Shown here: positions 50,817-59,006 of the stretch, one piece after another
How the letters are laid out: the number at the start of each line of letters is the position of its first letter
Position numbering within the stretch: position 1 is the first letter of the stretch
From: Elusimicrobiota bacterium
GTDB lineage: Bacteria > Elusimicrobiota > UBA5214 > JBBAAG01
Assembly (NCBI GenBank): GCA_041658405.1
Contig: JBBAAG010000003.1
Location: 1 to 64,000, forward strand
Length of the DNA stretch: 64,000 bases
Direction of reading: 5' to 3'
The notes under the pieces: model-generated
What the model saw: only the letters and a program-made list of their open reading frames with translations
Told to the model about the DNA's origin: nothing
Database searches by the model: none
Translations under genes and position numbers: made by a program

Positions 50817-53789
50817 TCATTTCCCCAACACTATCGTGCCGTTAGCCACCTGGCTGCCTACCCGCAAAGAATAGAAGTACATCCCGCCTTCAACGAGAGA
50901 ACCGTTGTTGTTCCTACCGTTCCAATAAGGAACAGTCTCGGAATCGGGTTCTATACTCCGTACTAAACTGTTATCCAGATCATAGATTTTGATATCCACT
51001 TTCTCGTTCGCCGGGTTTTCGAAATAAAAGTATATGCGGTCATTGATACCGTCGGGGTTGGGAGAAAACGGGTTCGGGCCGATACCGGTGAACCGGAAAC
51101 TCGTAGACCGCGCTGTTGCGTTGCCGCGTAACGCGTACCGGCTTAGGTGCGACGTTTTCGCTGTCACCGTCTTATTCGCAGTATCTACAGTACTACCGTC
51201 AAGTTTTTGCCATTGCACGCCGTCATGGTAATACAAAGCTAGTGCCGACACAGCGTCGGCTTCCGCGACGTTGGTATTCGTAACCTTACCGTTAGAATCG
51301 ATCTGGTAGCCAAGTGTAAGCTTGACCGTACCGTCAAGGTCAGTGATGTCGTTCCCCGTACTACGCTCTTTTGCCTTAACTTCCACTTCCTGCCCTTCTC
51401 CCGAGGCAACGGTGGTTGTATCGCGGGTAATTTTTACCTCAGAGTCGGTTTTCAACAACCACGGGGGGATGTATAACTGCGTCTTAGGATCGTCCGAAGC
51501 AATCACCACTCCGCCATCCTTGGCTACGATTAGAACTGACACGTACAACCTCACTTCTACCGAAGTTAACCCTGGGCTCGTTACCCGCAGGACACATTCT
51601 CCGGTACCGGATAACGACGGAACAAATGTTGTTGTTCCGCGACCGGTAGTGTCGGTATATGTCAAGGTTGACACGTACACGCCCGTACCTTTTACAACTT
51701 CAAACATTAATGGTATATTTACTACAGCGTTACCATAATAGTCCCGCGCATCGATTGTAAGCGTTACCGTTTGCCCGGTGATCACCGACTGCGGGTTCGC
51801 GCTTAGCGTCATGTACGCGCCATAATTACTCGCGGTGACTGTCAACTGGTTGCTAACACCCGTCTTCCCGTCTACGTCGGTAACTTTGAGTTTGATATTC
51901 TCAGCTTTTGTGTATGTTTGGTTAGCAATCGTTACCGTACCGTTGACCAGTGTTGCTTGGGTAACGCCCAACACACCGCTACCGGATTGTGATTCGTTTG
52001 ACGCTATAACGGGCTGGAGTGCGACTGTAGTATTTACACCCGGTAACGTCTGATTACCAATATTTTTTGCGTTTATTGTTATTGTAAAAACTGCGCCTGT
52101 AACTGCTGGGGTTGAAGGAACAAGTATTTCGTAATGATCAACATCATATACATACGGTCCTTGTTGTACTGTTGTTGGACTTCCGGTAGCAGAAGCGTCC
52201 CACACATCATAAGCTTCAAAATAATAAGTATAATAGGTGCCCGTAGTAAGTATTGTGTTAAATGTATAAATTGCGCCAGTAGTGTATGTCCCTGTAACAA
52301 AATTCATTGTAAACGGACTATTAATAATTTCTATATTGTCTCTTAATATGTGAACTTTGGGATAACCTGCTTTTGGCGCATCATTGTCAGCGTCCGTATA
52401 TTGCACTTGATATGTAAAATGAGTTGAAGTTTCACTTATTTCAGGATTTAATCCGTCAGAAATATAATTTGATTCACCTGACCACGACACTGATGGGGAA
52501 ATATTAGATTCAATTTTATATTGAATCAAAAAAGCATCTCTACTACCAATATTAGTCTTACCATCTAATCCCCCAGATGTTGCTCCGGTAACATAGATTG
52601 TCGTTCCTAACTTATCAGTCGCAATATTATATCCAAAATCGTCGTTTGATGTTCCGAATTGTTTTGTCCATTGTTTGGTACCTGATGAATCATAACAGAT
52701 TAAATAGATATCACTCAGACCAATACAGACATTGCCATCTAATCCGCCTGGAGTAGAACCTGTAACATATATGTTCCCTTGATTATCTAAGGATATACCA
52801 GTTTCTTCACCTTCATATTCTATTGTACCAAATTGCCTGATCCATTGAATGTTACCTTGCAAATCACATTTAACTAAGTAGTTATCATTATTTCCTATAC
52901 TATTACCGCCAAAACCGCCGTAAGTAAATCCTGAAATATAAATATTATTATACTTATCAATAACGATTTTCTTGCCCTCATCAACAGTACTTGTTCCGAA
53001 TTGTTTTGTCCATTGTTTATTACCTAAAGAATCATATTTAACTAGAAAAATATCATTATTACCAATATTAGCATTCCCATCCAATTCGCTATTTGTAAAA
53101 CCTGTTATATACACATTATCCATAGTGTCAATAGCAATATCATAAGCAACATCATTTTTGAGTGTACCAAATTGTTTTATCCATTGCTTATTGCCAAAAG
53201 TATCGAATTTAGCGAAAAAAATATCATTTCCCCCTGGATTGACATTTCCATCTATTGTTCCAGCGGTAAAACCTGTAATATATATATTCCCATTAGTATC
53301 ACAAACTATTCCATTGCTATAGTCAAGTGCGGATGTTCCAATCTGTTTTGTCCATTGTTTAGTACCGGAAGAATCATATTTAGCCAAAAACGCATCAGTA
53401 TCTCCTCCTAAATAAGTATTTCCATCAAACCCACCATATGTATAGCCAGTAATATAAATATTTCCCATATTATCCGAAACGATGTCAGTTACGATGTCAT
53501 TTAAAACTGAACCGGCTTGGCGAGTCCAAATTCTATTTCCTGACGAACTATATTTAATAACATATGCATCTGATTGTCCTAAATTAGTGTTTCCATCTAA
53601 TTCGCCATACGTAGTTCCAGTTACAAAGACATTATTTGAACTATCAACTGTTATTGCATAACCATAATCACCAGTTGAAGTTCCAAATTGTTGTGTCCAT
53701 TGTTTCCAGGCAAGATCTATAGTAAATACTTTTTGTGAAATAAAGAATGAAACTAATATACTAATAATGCTTATTTTAATGATTTTCAC
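50817..53789 (-). CDS. Secreted SBBP-propeller protein with FlgD-like/gliding-type C-terminal domain
   Basis: A 990-residue exported protein. The start is GTG 53789 (GGGGGG upstream), beginning the signal peptide IKISIISILVSFFISQKVF. Residues ~27-430 are seven repeats of about 53 residues with the core KQWTKQFGTS and NIYITGFT, the SBBP beta-propeller. Two Ig-like regions follow (445-560 and 640-760), then a PSD-like region, and the final ~87 residues (PNPFSPNPDGINDRI to VLGK) are a FlgD_ig/CHU_C type sorting or assembly domain. It is followed by the PorV-like gene and preceded by an ECF-type promoter. The AT-rich first half contrasts with the rest. Binding target unknown. Confidence 0.85.
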   Translation of the reverse strand: MKIIKISIISILVSFFISQKVFTIDLAWKQWTQQFGTSTGDYGYAITVDSSNNVFVTGTTYGELDGNTNLGQSDAYVIKYSSSGNRIWTRQAGSVLNDIVTDIVSDNMGNIYITGYTYGGFDGNTYLGGDTDAFLAKYDSSGTKQWTKQIGTSALDYSNGIVCDTNGNIYITGFTAGTIDGNVNPGGNDIFFAKFDTFGNKQWIKQFGTLKNDVAYDIAIDTMDNVYITGFTNSELDGNANIGNNDIFLVKYDSLGNKQWTKQFGTSTVDEGKKIVIDKYNNIYISGFTYGGFGGNSIGNNDNYLVKCDLQGNIQWIRQFGTIEYEGEETGISLDNQGNIYVTGSTPGGLDGNVCIGLSDIYLICYDSSGTKQWTKQFGTSNDDFGYNIATDKLGTTIYVTGATSGGLDGKTNIGSRDAFLIQYKIESNISPSVSWSGESNYISDGLNPEISETSTHFTYQVQYTDADNDAPKAGYPKVHILRDNIEIINSPFTMNFVTGTYTTGAIYTFNTILTTGTYYTYYFEAYDVWDASATGSPTTVQQGPYVYDVDHYEILVPSTPAVTGAVFTITINAKNIGNQTLPGVNTTVALQPVIASNESQSGSGVLGVTQATLVNGTVTIANQTYTKAENIKLKVTDVDGKTGVSNQLTVTASNYGAYMTLSANPQSVITGQTVTLTIDARDYYGNAVVNIPLMFEVVKGTGVYVSTLTYTDTTGRGTTTFVPSLSGTGECVLRVTSPGLTSVEVRLYVSVLIVAKDGGVVIASDDPKTQLYIPPWLLKTDSEVKITRDTTTVASGEGQEVEVKAKERSTGNDITDLDGTVKLTLGYQIDSNGKVTNTNVAEADAVSALALYYHDGVQWQKLDGSTVDTANKTVTAKTSHLSRYALRGNATARSTSFRFTGIGPNPFSPNPDGINDRIYFYFENPANEKVDIKIYDLDNSLVRSIEPDSETVPYWNGRNNNGSLVEGGMYFYSLRVGSQVANGTIVLGK

Positions 53790-53801
53790 ACTGAGCCCCC
53801 C

Positions 53802-53829
53802 ATGGAAAGTACTTTTTGTCACTTTCCAT
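53802..53829 (-). promoter_or_regulatory. Stem-loop at the 5' end of the SBBP mRNA
   Basis: ATGGAAAGT (53802-53810) and ACTTTCCAT (53821-53829) form a perfect 9-bp stem with a 10-base loop. On the minus strand it begins within a few bases of the predicted transcript start and ends just before the GGGGGG ribosome site of the gene. Confidence 0.55.
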
Positions 53830-53834
53830 AATAA

Positions 53835-53861
53835 TAAACGTAAAAAAAATAAAATAGTTCA
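53835..53861 (-). promoter_or_regulatory. ECF-type promoter of the SBBP-PorV transcript
   Basis: Minus strand TGAACT (53861-53856), 15-bp T-rich spacer, CGTTTA (53840-53835). It matches the element before the sigma gene in both boxes and in spacing; the flanks agree too (ATTATTTGAAC and ACGTTTAT are shared). Confidence 0.75.
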
Positions 53862-53878
53862 AATAATATTGTAATAAA

Positions 53879-54958
53879 TTACTTAGCTAATATTATGGTA
53901 CCTTTTATTACAGTCTCCTCGACCTTCAGGACATAAACATAAATCCCGCCTTCGGATAAAGTATCGTTATCGTTCGTTCCATCCCAGGACGGTTTAGTAT
54001 CGTCGGTAGGTACAATAGTTTTCACCAGCGTATCCGTAAAATCGTAAATCCTTATCTCAACCTTCACTCCATGCGGGTTTTGGTATTTAAAAAATATTTT
54101 GTCATTCACGTTGTCCCCGTTTGGAGTAAACGGATTCGGTGCAGCTTCTTCGAACTTAAACACATCGCCTTGGTTCATCTCACCCTTTTTCTGCGATAAC
54201 CGTACCGTCGTTTTTTGTGGGTTTGCCACTATTTCGTTAAGTTTGTTCACGCTATAACCTTTAACAATAGCGTTGTCCACCGTACGCTGCGCGGTATCCT
54301 GCGGGATTCCTTTATCAATGAGCTTCTGCACAGCTTTTTCTTCAGTCTCTTTTGTGTTATTTACTGTTGTTTCTGTGACAACAGTTTTTTGTTCAACTAC
54401 TTCTTTGACGGATTCTTTATTATCAATCTCGTTTCCCTTGGATTCCGCCTGTATTTTTACTTCTGTTTTGGGGATAGAGGTTGGAACTACTACTGCCTGA
54501 GTCATAGATTCCTGTTTTTGTACCAATTTTTGTTTTGCTTTTATCGGAACATTGATATTAACGGGGCTAGATTTCGCAGGCATTGTTTTATCCGTTTGTT
54601 TTGTAGGCGACACATTATCCCGGTTTTGCACAAACAATACTATCGCTAATAACATCACGGCTGCAGCCCCTGCCCAACGAGCGTAATTCCATATCGGGCT
54701 TGACGTATACCCATAAACCTTTTGAGTTGGCAAACTTTTCAATTTCTGTAATGCTTTTGCATGGAAAACGGGGGATACGGTTACTGATGGTATGCTTCCT
54801 AATTTTCCATACATCGTCCTAAACTCGTCTGCGTATAGCTTACAATCGTTACAAACCCGCAGGTGGTGTTCTACCGCTTGTGCTTGCACAGGGTCAAGCG
54901 ATTGGTCTATATACCACAATATTAACGGTTTCATTTTTTGACAATTTAAGGATTTCAT
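53879..54958 (-). CDS. Transmembrane anti-sigma factor with FlgD-like/gliding-type C-terminal domain
   Basis: A 359-residue inner membrane protein. Residues 1-45 form a zinc-binding anti-sigma domain with HHLRVCNDC (HxxxCxxC, 32-39), which holds ECF sigma factors. A single helix (about 95-110, AGAAAVMLLAIVLFV) crosses the membrane. A Lys/Glu/Gln/Thr-rich linker runs to ~265, and the last ~87 residues (PNPFTPNGDNVNDKI to ILAK) are a FlgD_ig/CHU_C-like domain, about half identical to the end of the adjacent SBBP protein. The ATG overlaps the sigma gene by 4 bp. The periplasmic part thus carries a cargo-type domain, suggesting it senses export. The mechanism is inferred. Confidence 0.88.
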   Translation of the reverse strand: MKSLNCQKMKPLILWYIDQSLDPVQAQAVEHHLRVCNDCKLYADEFRTMYGKLGSIPSVTVSPVFHAKALQKLKSLPTQKVYGYTSSPIWNYARWAGAAAVMLLAIVLFVQNRDNVSPTKQTDKTMPAKSSPVNINVPIKAKQKLVQKQESMTQAVVVPTSIPKTEVKIQAESKGNEIDNKESVKEVVEQKTVVTETTVNNTKETEEKAVQKLIDKGIPQDTAQRTVDNAIVKGYSVNKLNEIVANPQKTTVRLSQKKGEMNQGDVFKFEEAAPNPFTPNGDNVNDKIFFKYQNPHGVKVEIRIYDFTDTLVKTIVPTDDTKPSWDGTNDNDTLSEGGIYVYVLKVEETVIKGTIILAK

Positions 54959-55503
54959 ATATTTCCACTCTTCTTCATCATTTTGCGCAGTGTTTCACAC
55001 GCGTAGAACATCCGCGATTTCACCGTCCCAACCGGACACCCGAGAATTTCAGATATTTCCTCGTACGATTTGTGTTCCATAACACGGAGTACCACGACAA
55101 CTTTATGTTTAGTTTCCAATTTATTTAACGTTTGCATTAACATTTTGTTTTGCTGTTCATTTTCCAGTATTTGTTCGCTATTACCCGTGTCATTTGCCAG
55201 CGGAACCTGAACCTGTCCATTTGAGTTAACTTCGTCTAACGAAACATGTGCCGCGGTTTTACGCCGCGTATTATATCTTCGATAATCTCTATAAACGTTA
55301 ATCGTTATCTTATACAACCACGCTGACAAATTCGTTCCCTGCTTGAACTGCGCATAATTTTTGAATGCTTTCACCAACACTTCCTGCGCGATATCTTCAG
55401 CATCGGCATAGTGACCCGTCAGTCTGTACGCCAAGTTTAGTATTTGGTTACCATGTTTTTCGGCCAACTCGTCAAATGACACAATATTCTGTGTATCAAC
55501 CAC
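54955..55503 (-). CDS. ECF-type RNA polymerase sigma factor
   Basis: A 182-residue sigma-70 family protein with only regions 2 and 4. Region 2 is LAYRLTGHYADAEDIAQEVLVKAF and LSAWLYKITINVYRDYRRYN. Region 4 is KLETKHKVVVVLRVMEHKSYEEISEILG followed by CPVGTVKSRM, the -35-reading HTH. It overlaps the anti-sigma gene by 4 bp and has upstream a -35/-10 pair that recurs before the SBBP gene, so it probably directs its own transcription and that of its cargo and porin. The stimulus is unknown. Confidence 0.95.
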   Translation of the reverse strand: MVDTQNIVSFDELAEKHGNQILNLAYRLTGHYADAEDIAQEVLVKAFKNYAQFKQGTNLSAWLYKITINVYRDYRRYNTRRKTAAHVSLDEVNSNGQVQVPLANDTGNSEQILENEQQNKMLMQTLNKLETKHKVVVVLRVMEHKSYEEISEILGCPVGTVKSRMFYACETLRKMMKKSGNI

Positions 55504-55532
55504 TGTGTTAACCAGCTTTCCTTACACCTATA

Positions 55533-55559
55533 TAAACGTCAAAACCAGAAAAAGGTTCA
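55533..55559 (-). promoter_or_regulatory. ECF-type autoregulatory promoter of the sigma operon
   Basis: Minus strand TGAACC (55559-55554), 15-bp spacer, CGTTTA (55538-55533), about 30 bp before the sigma gene ATG. The boxes resemble the GAAC/CGT pattern of many ECF promoters. Confidence 0.7.
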
Positions 55560-55570
55560 AATAATTTTAT

Positions 55571-56989
55571 TCATCTTGCAGAATAATACTTCTGCTTTGG
55601 GCTATTGGGTTTGTCTGGAATTGTTAAAAAAATAAACTTCTTTATTATTAATGGATTTAATATTTCTTTTCTAAAATAATCCCTATTTTGAATTCCAATA
55701 TGATTTTGGATTTCTTCTCTTGTTCGTGACTCTTTACAAAAATATAGTATTTGTTTTATGCGATCAGCTTGCATGGTAGCTTGCATGGTAGCTTGCACGG
55801 TAGCTTGCACGGTAACTTGCGCGGTCAATGGCACAACTATTTTGAATATATCCTCTTCTATCAACTGAGGCAGCATCCCTGAATATACTTTAGAATACTT
55901 GAAAAGGGTTCTGATTCCCGACCCGAGTTCATCCGCACGGCCGATTTCCTTGAATATTTTTGCGATAACCGGGTTTTTGGGAAAAGGCGAAAAGTGCGAC
56001 GGGTCTATCAAACCATGGCCATGGGGTTTATTACTATTTTCAGTATAGACTTTATCTTTTTCAATTACAAATTTCGCGGGGAACGCGTTAGTATATTCTC
56101 TATGGATAAGAATATTCGTTATGACTTCTCTAAAAATATGATCCCTAAGATTTATCCGTTGTTTATTTTCAATATAAAATTTGTCCGGGAGATGTTTCTC
56201 TGTAAAAGCCATGAGCCTATCATAACTTTCAATAAGATTCGTCCGTATATCATCCCGGTCGTCATAACGGTCCAGGTTTTCTTTCCGTACTATAGCATCC
56301 GTCCTAAAATGCGGCAATATGGACGATATAACCTCGTCTTTACCAAACAACAGTACCGCCGCAAGAGTAAACCCTTTCTTCCCGCTTTGATAGTCCTTTA
56401 AATAAAGCTGTGCGCTCTTAAGCATCTCAAAATCGTCCAGTTCAGACCACAGATGCCCCGGTTTCTGGGCTATTGCCAGTTTTCTTACCCGCTGGATTAA
56501 ACTTGCCTTTAAGTCTTTGATTTTAATAAACGGGTAAATTCTATTTTCTGAATAAGTTGCTTGTTTTCTTATATACAAATTGGTAACAAGATCCGTGTTA
56601 TCCGTAATATCAAAATCGCCGTCTTCATTACGATCGAATATTCTCCCATTGCATCTATGTACCTGCGAACTTTCAGGAACGTAAACATAAATAACGGTTT
56701 TGCTTTTGACTTTTACTTCTTCTGCTGACAGATAAAACGAGGGAGAGATTTTCTGCGGGTTGTTTACAGCTGTGATAAATTCCTTTTTTATCTTTTCTAC
56801 ACAGTTTTCGTCAACACCAACAATATCTCCGTTGTCTTTTACTCCCATCAAAAGCTCACCGCCAAAACGATTTAAAAACGCGCTGACTGTTTCATATACC
56901 TCTTTACTGAGTTTAGTTTTACATTCCTTGAATTCAACGCGCAGGCCTTCCCCTTTACTAACGATTGTTTTTATTTCCGATTCGCGCAT
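55571..56989 (-). CDS. AlbA_2/HATPase_c_4 domain protein (putative transcriptional regulator)
   Basis: A 472-residue protein of the divergent-AAA/Schlafen AlbA_2 group. N-terminal AlbA_2 domain (GEGLRVEFKECKTKLS, LMGVKDNGDIVG), a middle region, and an ATPase fold (HATPase_c_4: EVITNILIHREY, ENSNKPHG, GRADELGSGIRTL). A low-complexity run of VQAT and MQAT units follows, then a winged-helix-like end. ATG 56989 (GGGAG upstream) is chosen; an in-frame GTG at 57046 has GGAG too and would add 19 residues. Such proteins are common and poorly characterised. It is upstream of the sigma operon with a 67-bp gap. Confidence 0.8.
   Translation of the reverse strand: MRESEIKTIVSKGEGLRVEFKECKTKLSKEVYETVSAFLNRFGGELLMGVKDNGDIVGVDENCVEKIKKEFITAVNNPQKISPSFYLSAEEVKVKSKTVIYVYVPESSQVHRCNGRIFDRNEDGDFDITDNTDLVTNLYIRKQATYSENRIYPFIKIKDLKASLIQRVRKLAIAQKPGHLWSELDDFEMLKSAQLYLKDYQSGKKGFTLAAVLLFGKDEVISSILPHFRTDAIVRKENLDRYDDRDDIRTNLIESYDRLMAFTEKHLPDKFYIENKQRINLRDHIFREVITNILIHREYTNAFPAKFVIEKDKVYTENSNKPHGHGLIDPSHFSPFPKNPVIAKIFKEIGRADELGSGIRTLFKYSKVYSGMLPQLIEEDIFKIVVPLTAQVTVQATVQATMQATMQADRIKQILYFCKESRTREEIQNHIGIQNRDYFRKEILNPLIIKKFIFLTIPDKPNSPKQKYYSAR
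55766..55825 (-). repeat. Five tandem 12-bp repeats inside the AlbA_2/HATPase gene
   Basis: Units of AGCTTGCATGGT or close variants at 55766, 55778, 55790, 55802 and 55814. They encode the peptide repeat Q-A-T-[VM]. Copy changes would keep the frame. Confidence 0.9.
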
Positions 56990-57135
56990 ATTAGAGTTCT
57001 CCCGTAAGTGCTTTTTGTGTAGAATGTCATCGATATTATTTTTCACGTTTAGTCACTCCATTCCCATCCAACTTTGAAATAATGTTATGGTCACTATAAT
57101 ATAAAAGATTATGCCTGAATGCTAGATCACGTGAA

Positions 57136-58164
57136 CTAACCTATGATCTTAAGTTCCATCTGCCAGGTACAGGATTCGTTTTTGTTAAGCATGACTACAC
57201 CCTTTCGTGTATTCAACGAATTTGGCGCGCCATACCAGGGTTCAACACAATAAAGATTATTCTCACGCTGGCCCCAGAAAACATAATAGAAATGTTCCAA
57301 ACTCATCTTTGGCATACCCCCGGAAGGGACAACTTCTCTTTGTTCCACTCTTAATGTAAACGCATTACTATCAATAAAGTCGACCCATAAATCATCAACG
57401 CTATTATACCCGCCGATAACCATATCAAGATACTTATCATTCTCTAAAGTCACACCCCCGGCATAATTTATGGTATTAAACTTCTCGCTTGTAATCCCGT
57501 AGGGTGACAGAACGAAGCCCTTAGTTGCCCGTGTTTTAATCATTCCGTTATTATACCCGCTGTCTTTACCGGTGAACGGATACTTTAATGTCAAATGATT
57601 ACCCACTGAAAAAAACATTCCATCTGACATACTGAGGACAGTGTAAGTAATAATAACCTTTTTTTCTTGGGTAAGTTCATACTTTGATACAAGTTCGTAC
57701 TTAAACGGGTAATACTTACGTGATACAGCATCACTTTTGTACCTGCACACGGCATAGGGTATGTTATTATTTACACCAAAACTATCAAGCTCCCAGGGCA
57801 GGTCCATAACAAATCCGTGGATTGGTATTTTATACTTCTTTCCGTAATGCATATACCCACAGGGCGGCTTATTCTTTTTGTCAATATCAACACTCATTTG
57901 TTCATTAGTATAATTCCGTCCTACCGCAGGGAATAACAACGGCGCGCGTCCCCGCCATATCACATTTTTTGGTAACGGCCCGAACTCATCCGCGCGGTTA
58001 AGAAGTTCTATCCACTCACTATTGTGCATTATACCCAAGCTTGACATCTCACCGCCGGTATACGGAGACACATGCAGTTTTATCCCTGCGGATACATTAA
58101 CCAATTCAATTATTGGCAAATCACACGATGGTAAGTTTATGAGTTCCGCGTTAACGTTCTTCAT
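57136..58164 (-). CDS. Aldose 1-epimerase family protein
   Basis: A 342-residue galactose-mutarotase-fold protein. GRAPLLFPAVGRN, IPIHGFVMD with the catalytic His, SVGNHLTLKYPF with a second His, and EPWYGAPNSLNTRKGVVML with the Glu base match the LacX/mutarotase-like branch. Ribosome site AAGGAATAAC. It is 3 bp from the AAC(3)-like gene upstream and follows the phosphofructokinase gene, suggesting a small sugar operon. Sugar unknown. Confidence 0.87.
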   Translation of the reverse strand: MKNVNAELINLPSCDLPIIELVNVSAGIKLHVSPYTGGEMSSLGIMHNSEWIELLNRADEFGPLPKNVIWRGRAPLLFPAVGRNYTNEQMSVDIDKKNKPPCGYMHYGKKYKIPIHGFVMDLPWELDSFGVNNNIPYAVCRYKSDAVSRKYYPFKYELVSKYELTQEKKVIITYTVLSMSDGMFFSVGNHLTLKYPFTGKDSGYNNGMIKTRATKGFVLSPYGITSEKFNTINYAGGVTLENDKYLDMVIGGYNSVDDLWVDFIDSNAFTLRVEQREVVPSGGMPKMSLEHFYYVFWGQRENNLYCVEPWYGAPNSLNTRKGVVMLNKNESCTWQMELKIIG

Positions 58165-58167
58165 TTG

Positions 58168-58956
58168 TTATTCCTTACAATTAATCACTTTTTTCACAAA
58201 ATAATTATTATTCTCTTTCAACATTTTAACCGCGAGTTCTATCATCGGTAACGATTTCACCAACCGTACCTCAGCGTTACCGATAACGGTTTTCCGCATA
58301 ATCCCTTTTTCTAATAACAACGGTTCAATACGCCCAAACTGCCGCGGTGTACCGTATTTATGCAACATATTTTTAACAATACGTATTTCCCCGTTATAGT
58401 CGTACACTACCGCGTGGACCGATTGTTTTTGCAGATGATATTTTACGTTCACAATTTCTTCGACGGTATGAAATGTGGTGTTACACTCAAGCCCCACTCC
58501 GAGGAACAACACATACCCCCCGAGTTTTGCAATTTTGTAGTACGGCGATTTTTTGTTACAGGAAACTAAACATTTCTCATGCCCTGCAGTAATAACTTTT
58601 GCATGTTTCCCTACAGCAACAACTGAATGTGTAGGGTTCAAACTCCGCACCGCTCCGGGCCAGGAAAGCAAAGTGTACGGTATTACACCGGTCCAACACC
58701 CGCTGTTTCTTACGTCAAATATTGGCGGGTTATTAATGGACAGCTGAGAATTTCCGGTAAGCGTTGGCGCACATAAAGTACCTTGTTTGCCGATAACTTC
58801 AAGTATTGCAGAGATTATCGTCTGTGCTCCGCCAACCACTTTACCAAACTTGCTTAATGACGAATGTACTAAAACAACATCCCCGGTGGACAACCCAAGT
58901 GCATTTAAACCCTCAACAATATTATGTTTATAAACTTTAACGTTTTGTTTGCTCAT
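58168..58956 (-). CDS. Aminoglycoside N3-acetyltransferase family protein
   Basis: A 262-residue member of the AAC(3) (Antibiotic_NAT) family, which uses acetyl-CoA. VVLVHSSLSKFGKVVGG near the N-terminus, NPTHSVVAVGKHA, and GVGLECNTTFHTVEE with the catalytic His/Glu are present. ATG 58956 (GGAAC upstream) is chosen over TTG 58995. Distant family members acetylate sugars or nonribosomal peptides, and the setting between a mutarotase and phosphofructokinase favours acetylation of an amino sugar over drug resistance. Not proven. Confidence 0.8.
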   Translation of the reverse strand: MSKQNVKVYKHNIVEGLNALGLSTGDVVLVHSSLSKFGKVVGGAQTIISAILEVIGKQGTLCAPTLTGNSQLSINNPPIFDVRNSGCWTGVIPYTLLSWPGAVRSLNPTHSVVAVGKHAKVITAGHEKCLVSCNKKSPYYKIAKLGGYVLFLGVGLECNTTFHTVEEIVNVKYHLQKQSVHAVVYDYNGEIRIVKNMLHKYGTPRQFGRIEPLLLEKGIMRKTVIGNAEVRLVKSLPMIELAVKMLKENNNYFVKKVINCKE

Positions 58957-59006
58957 TTTGTTCCATTTTTCTTCAGCATTAGTATTGTCAGACAATTCAC
59001 GCGTGT

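Noticed and set aside
55766..55825. Phase-variable switch by repeat slippage
   Set aside because: Units are 12 bp, so gain or loss keeps the frame; at most it alters linker length.
58168..58956. Antibiotic resistance gene
   Set aside because: Family membership alone does not show aminoglycoside activity, and the neighbours are sugar-metabolism genes.
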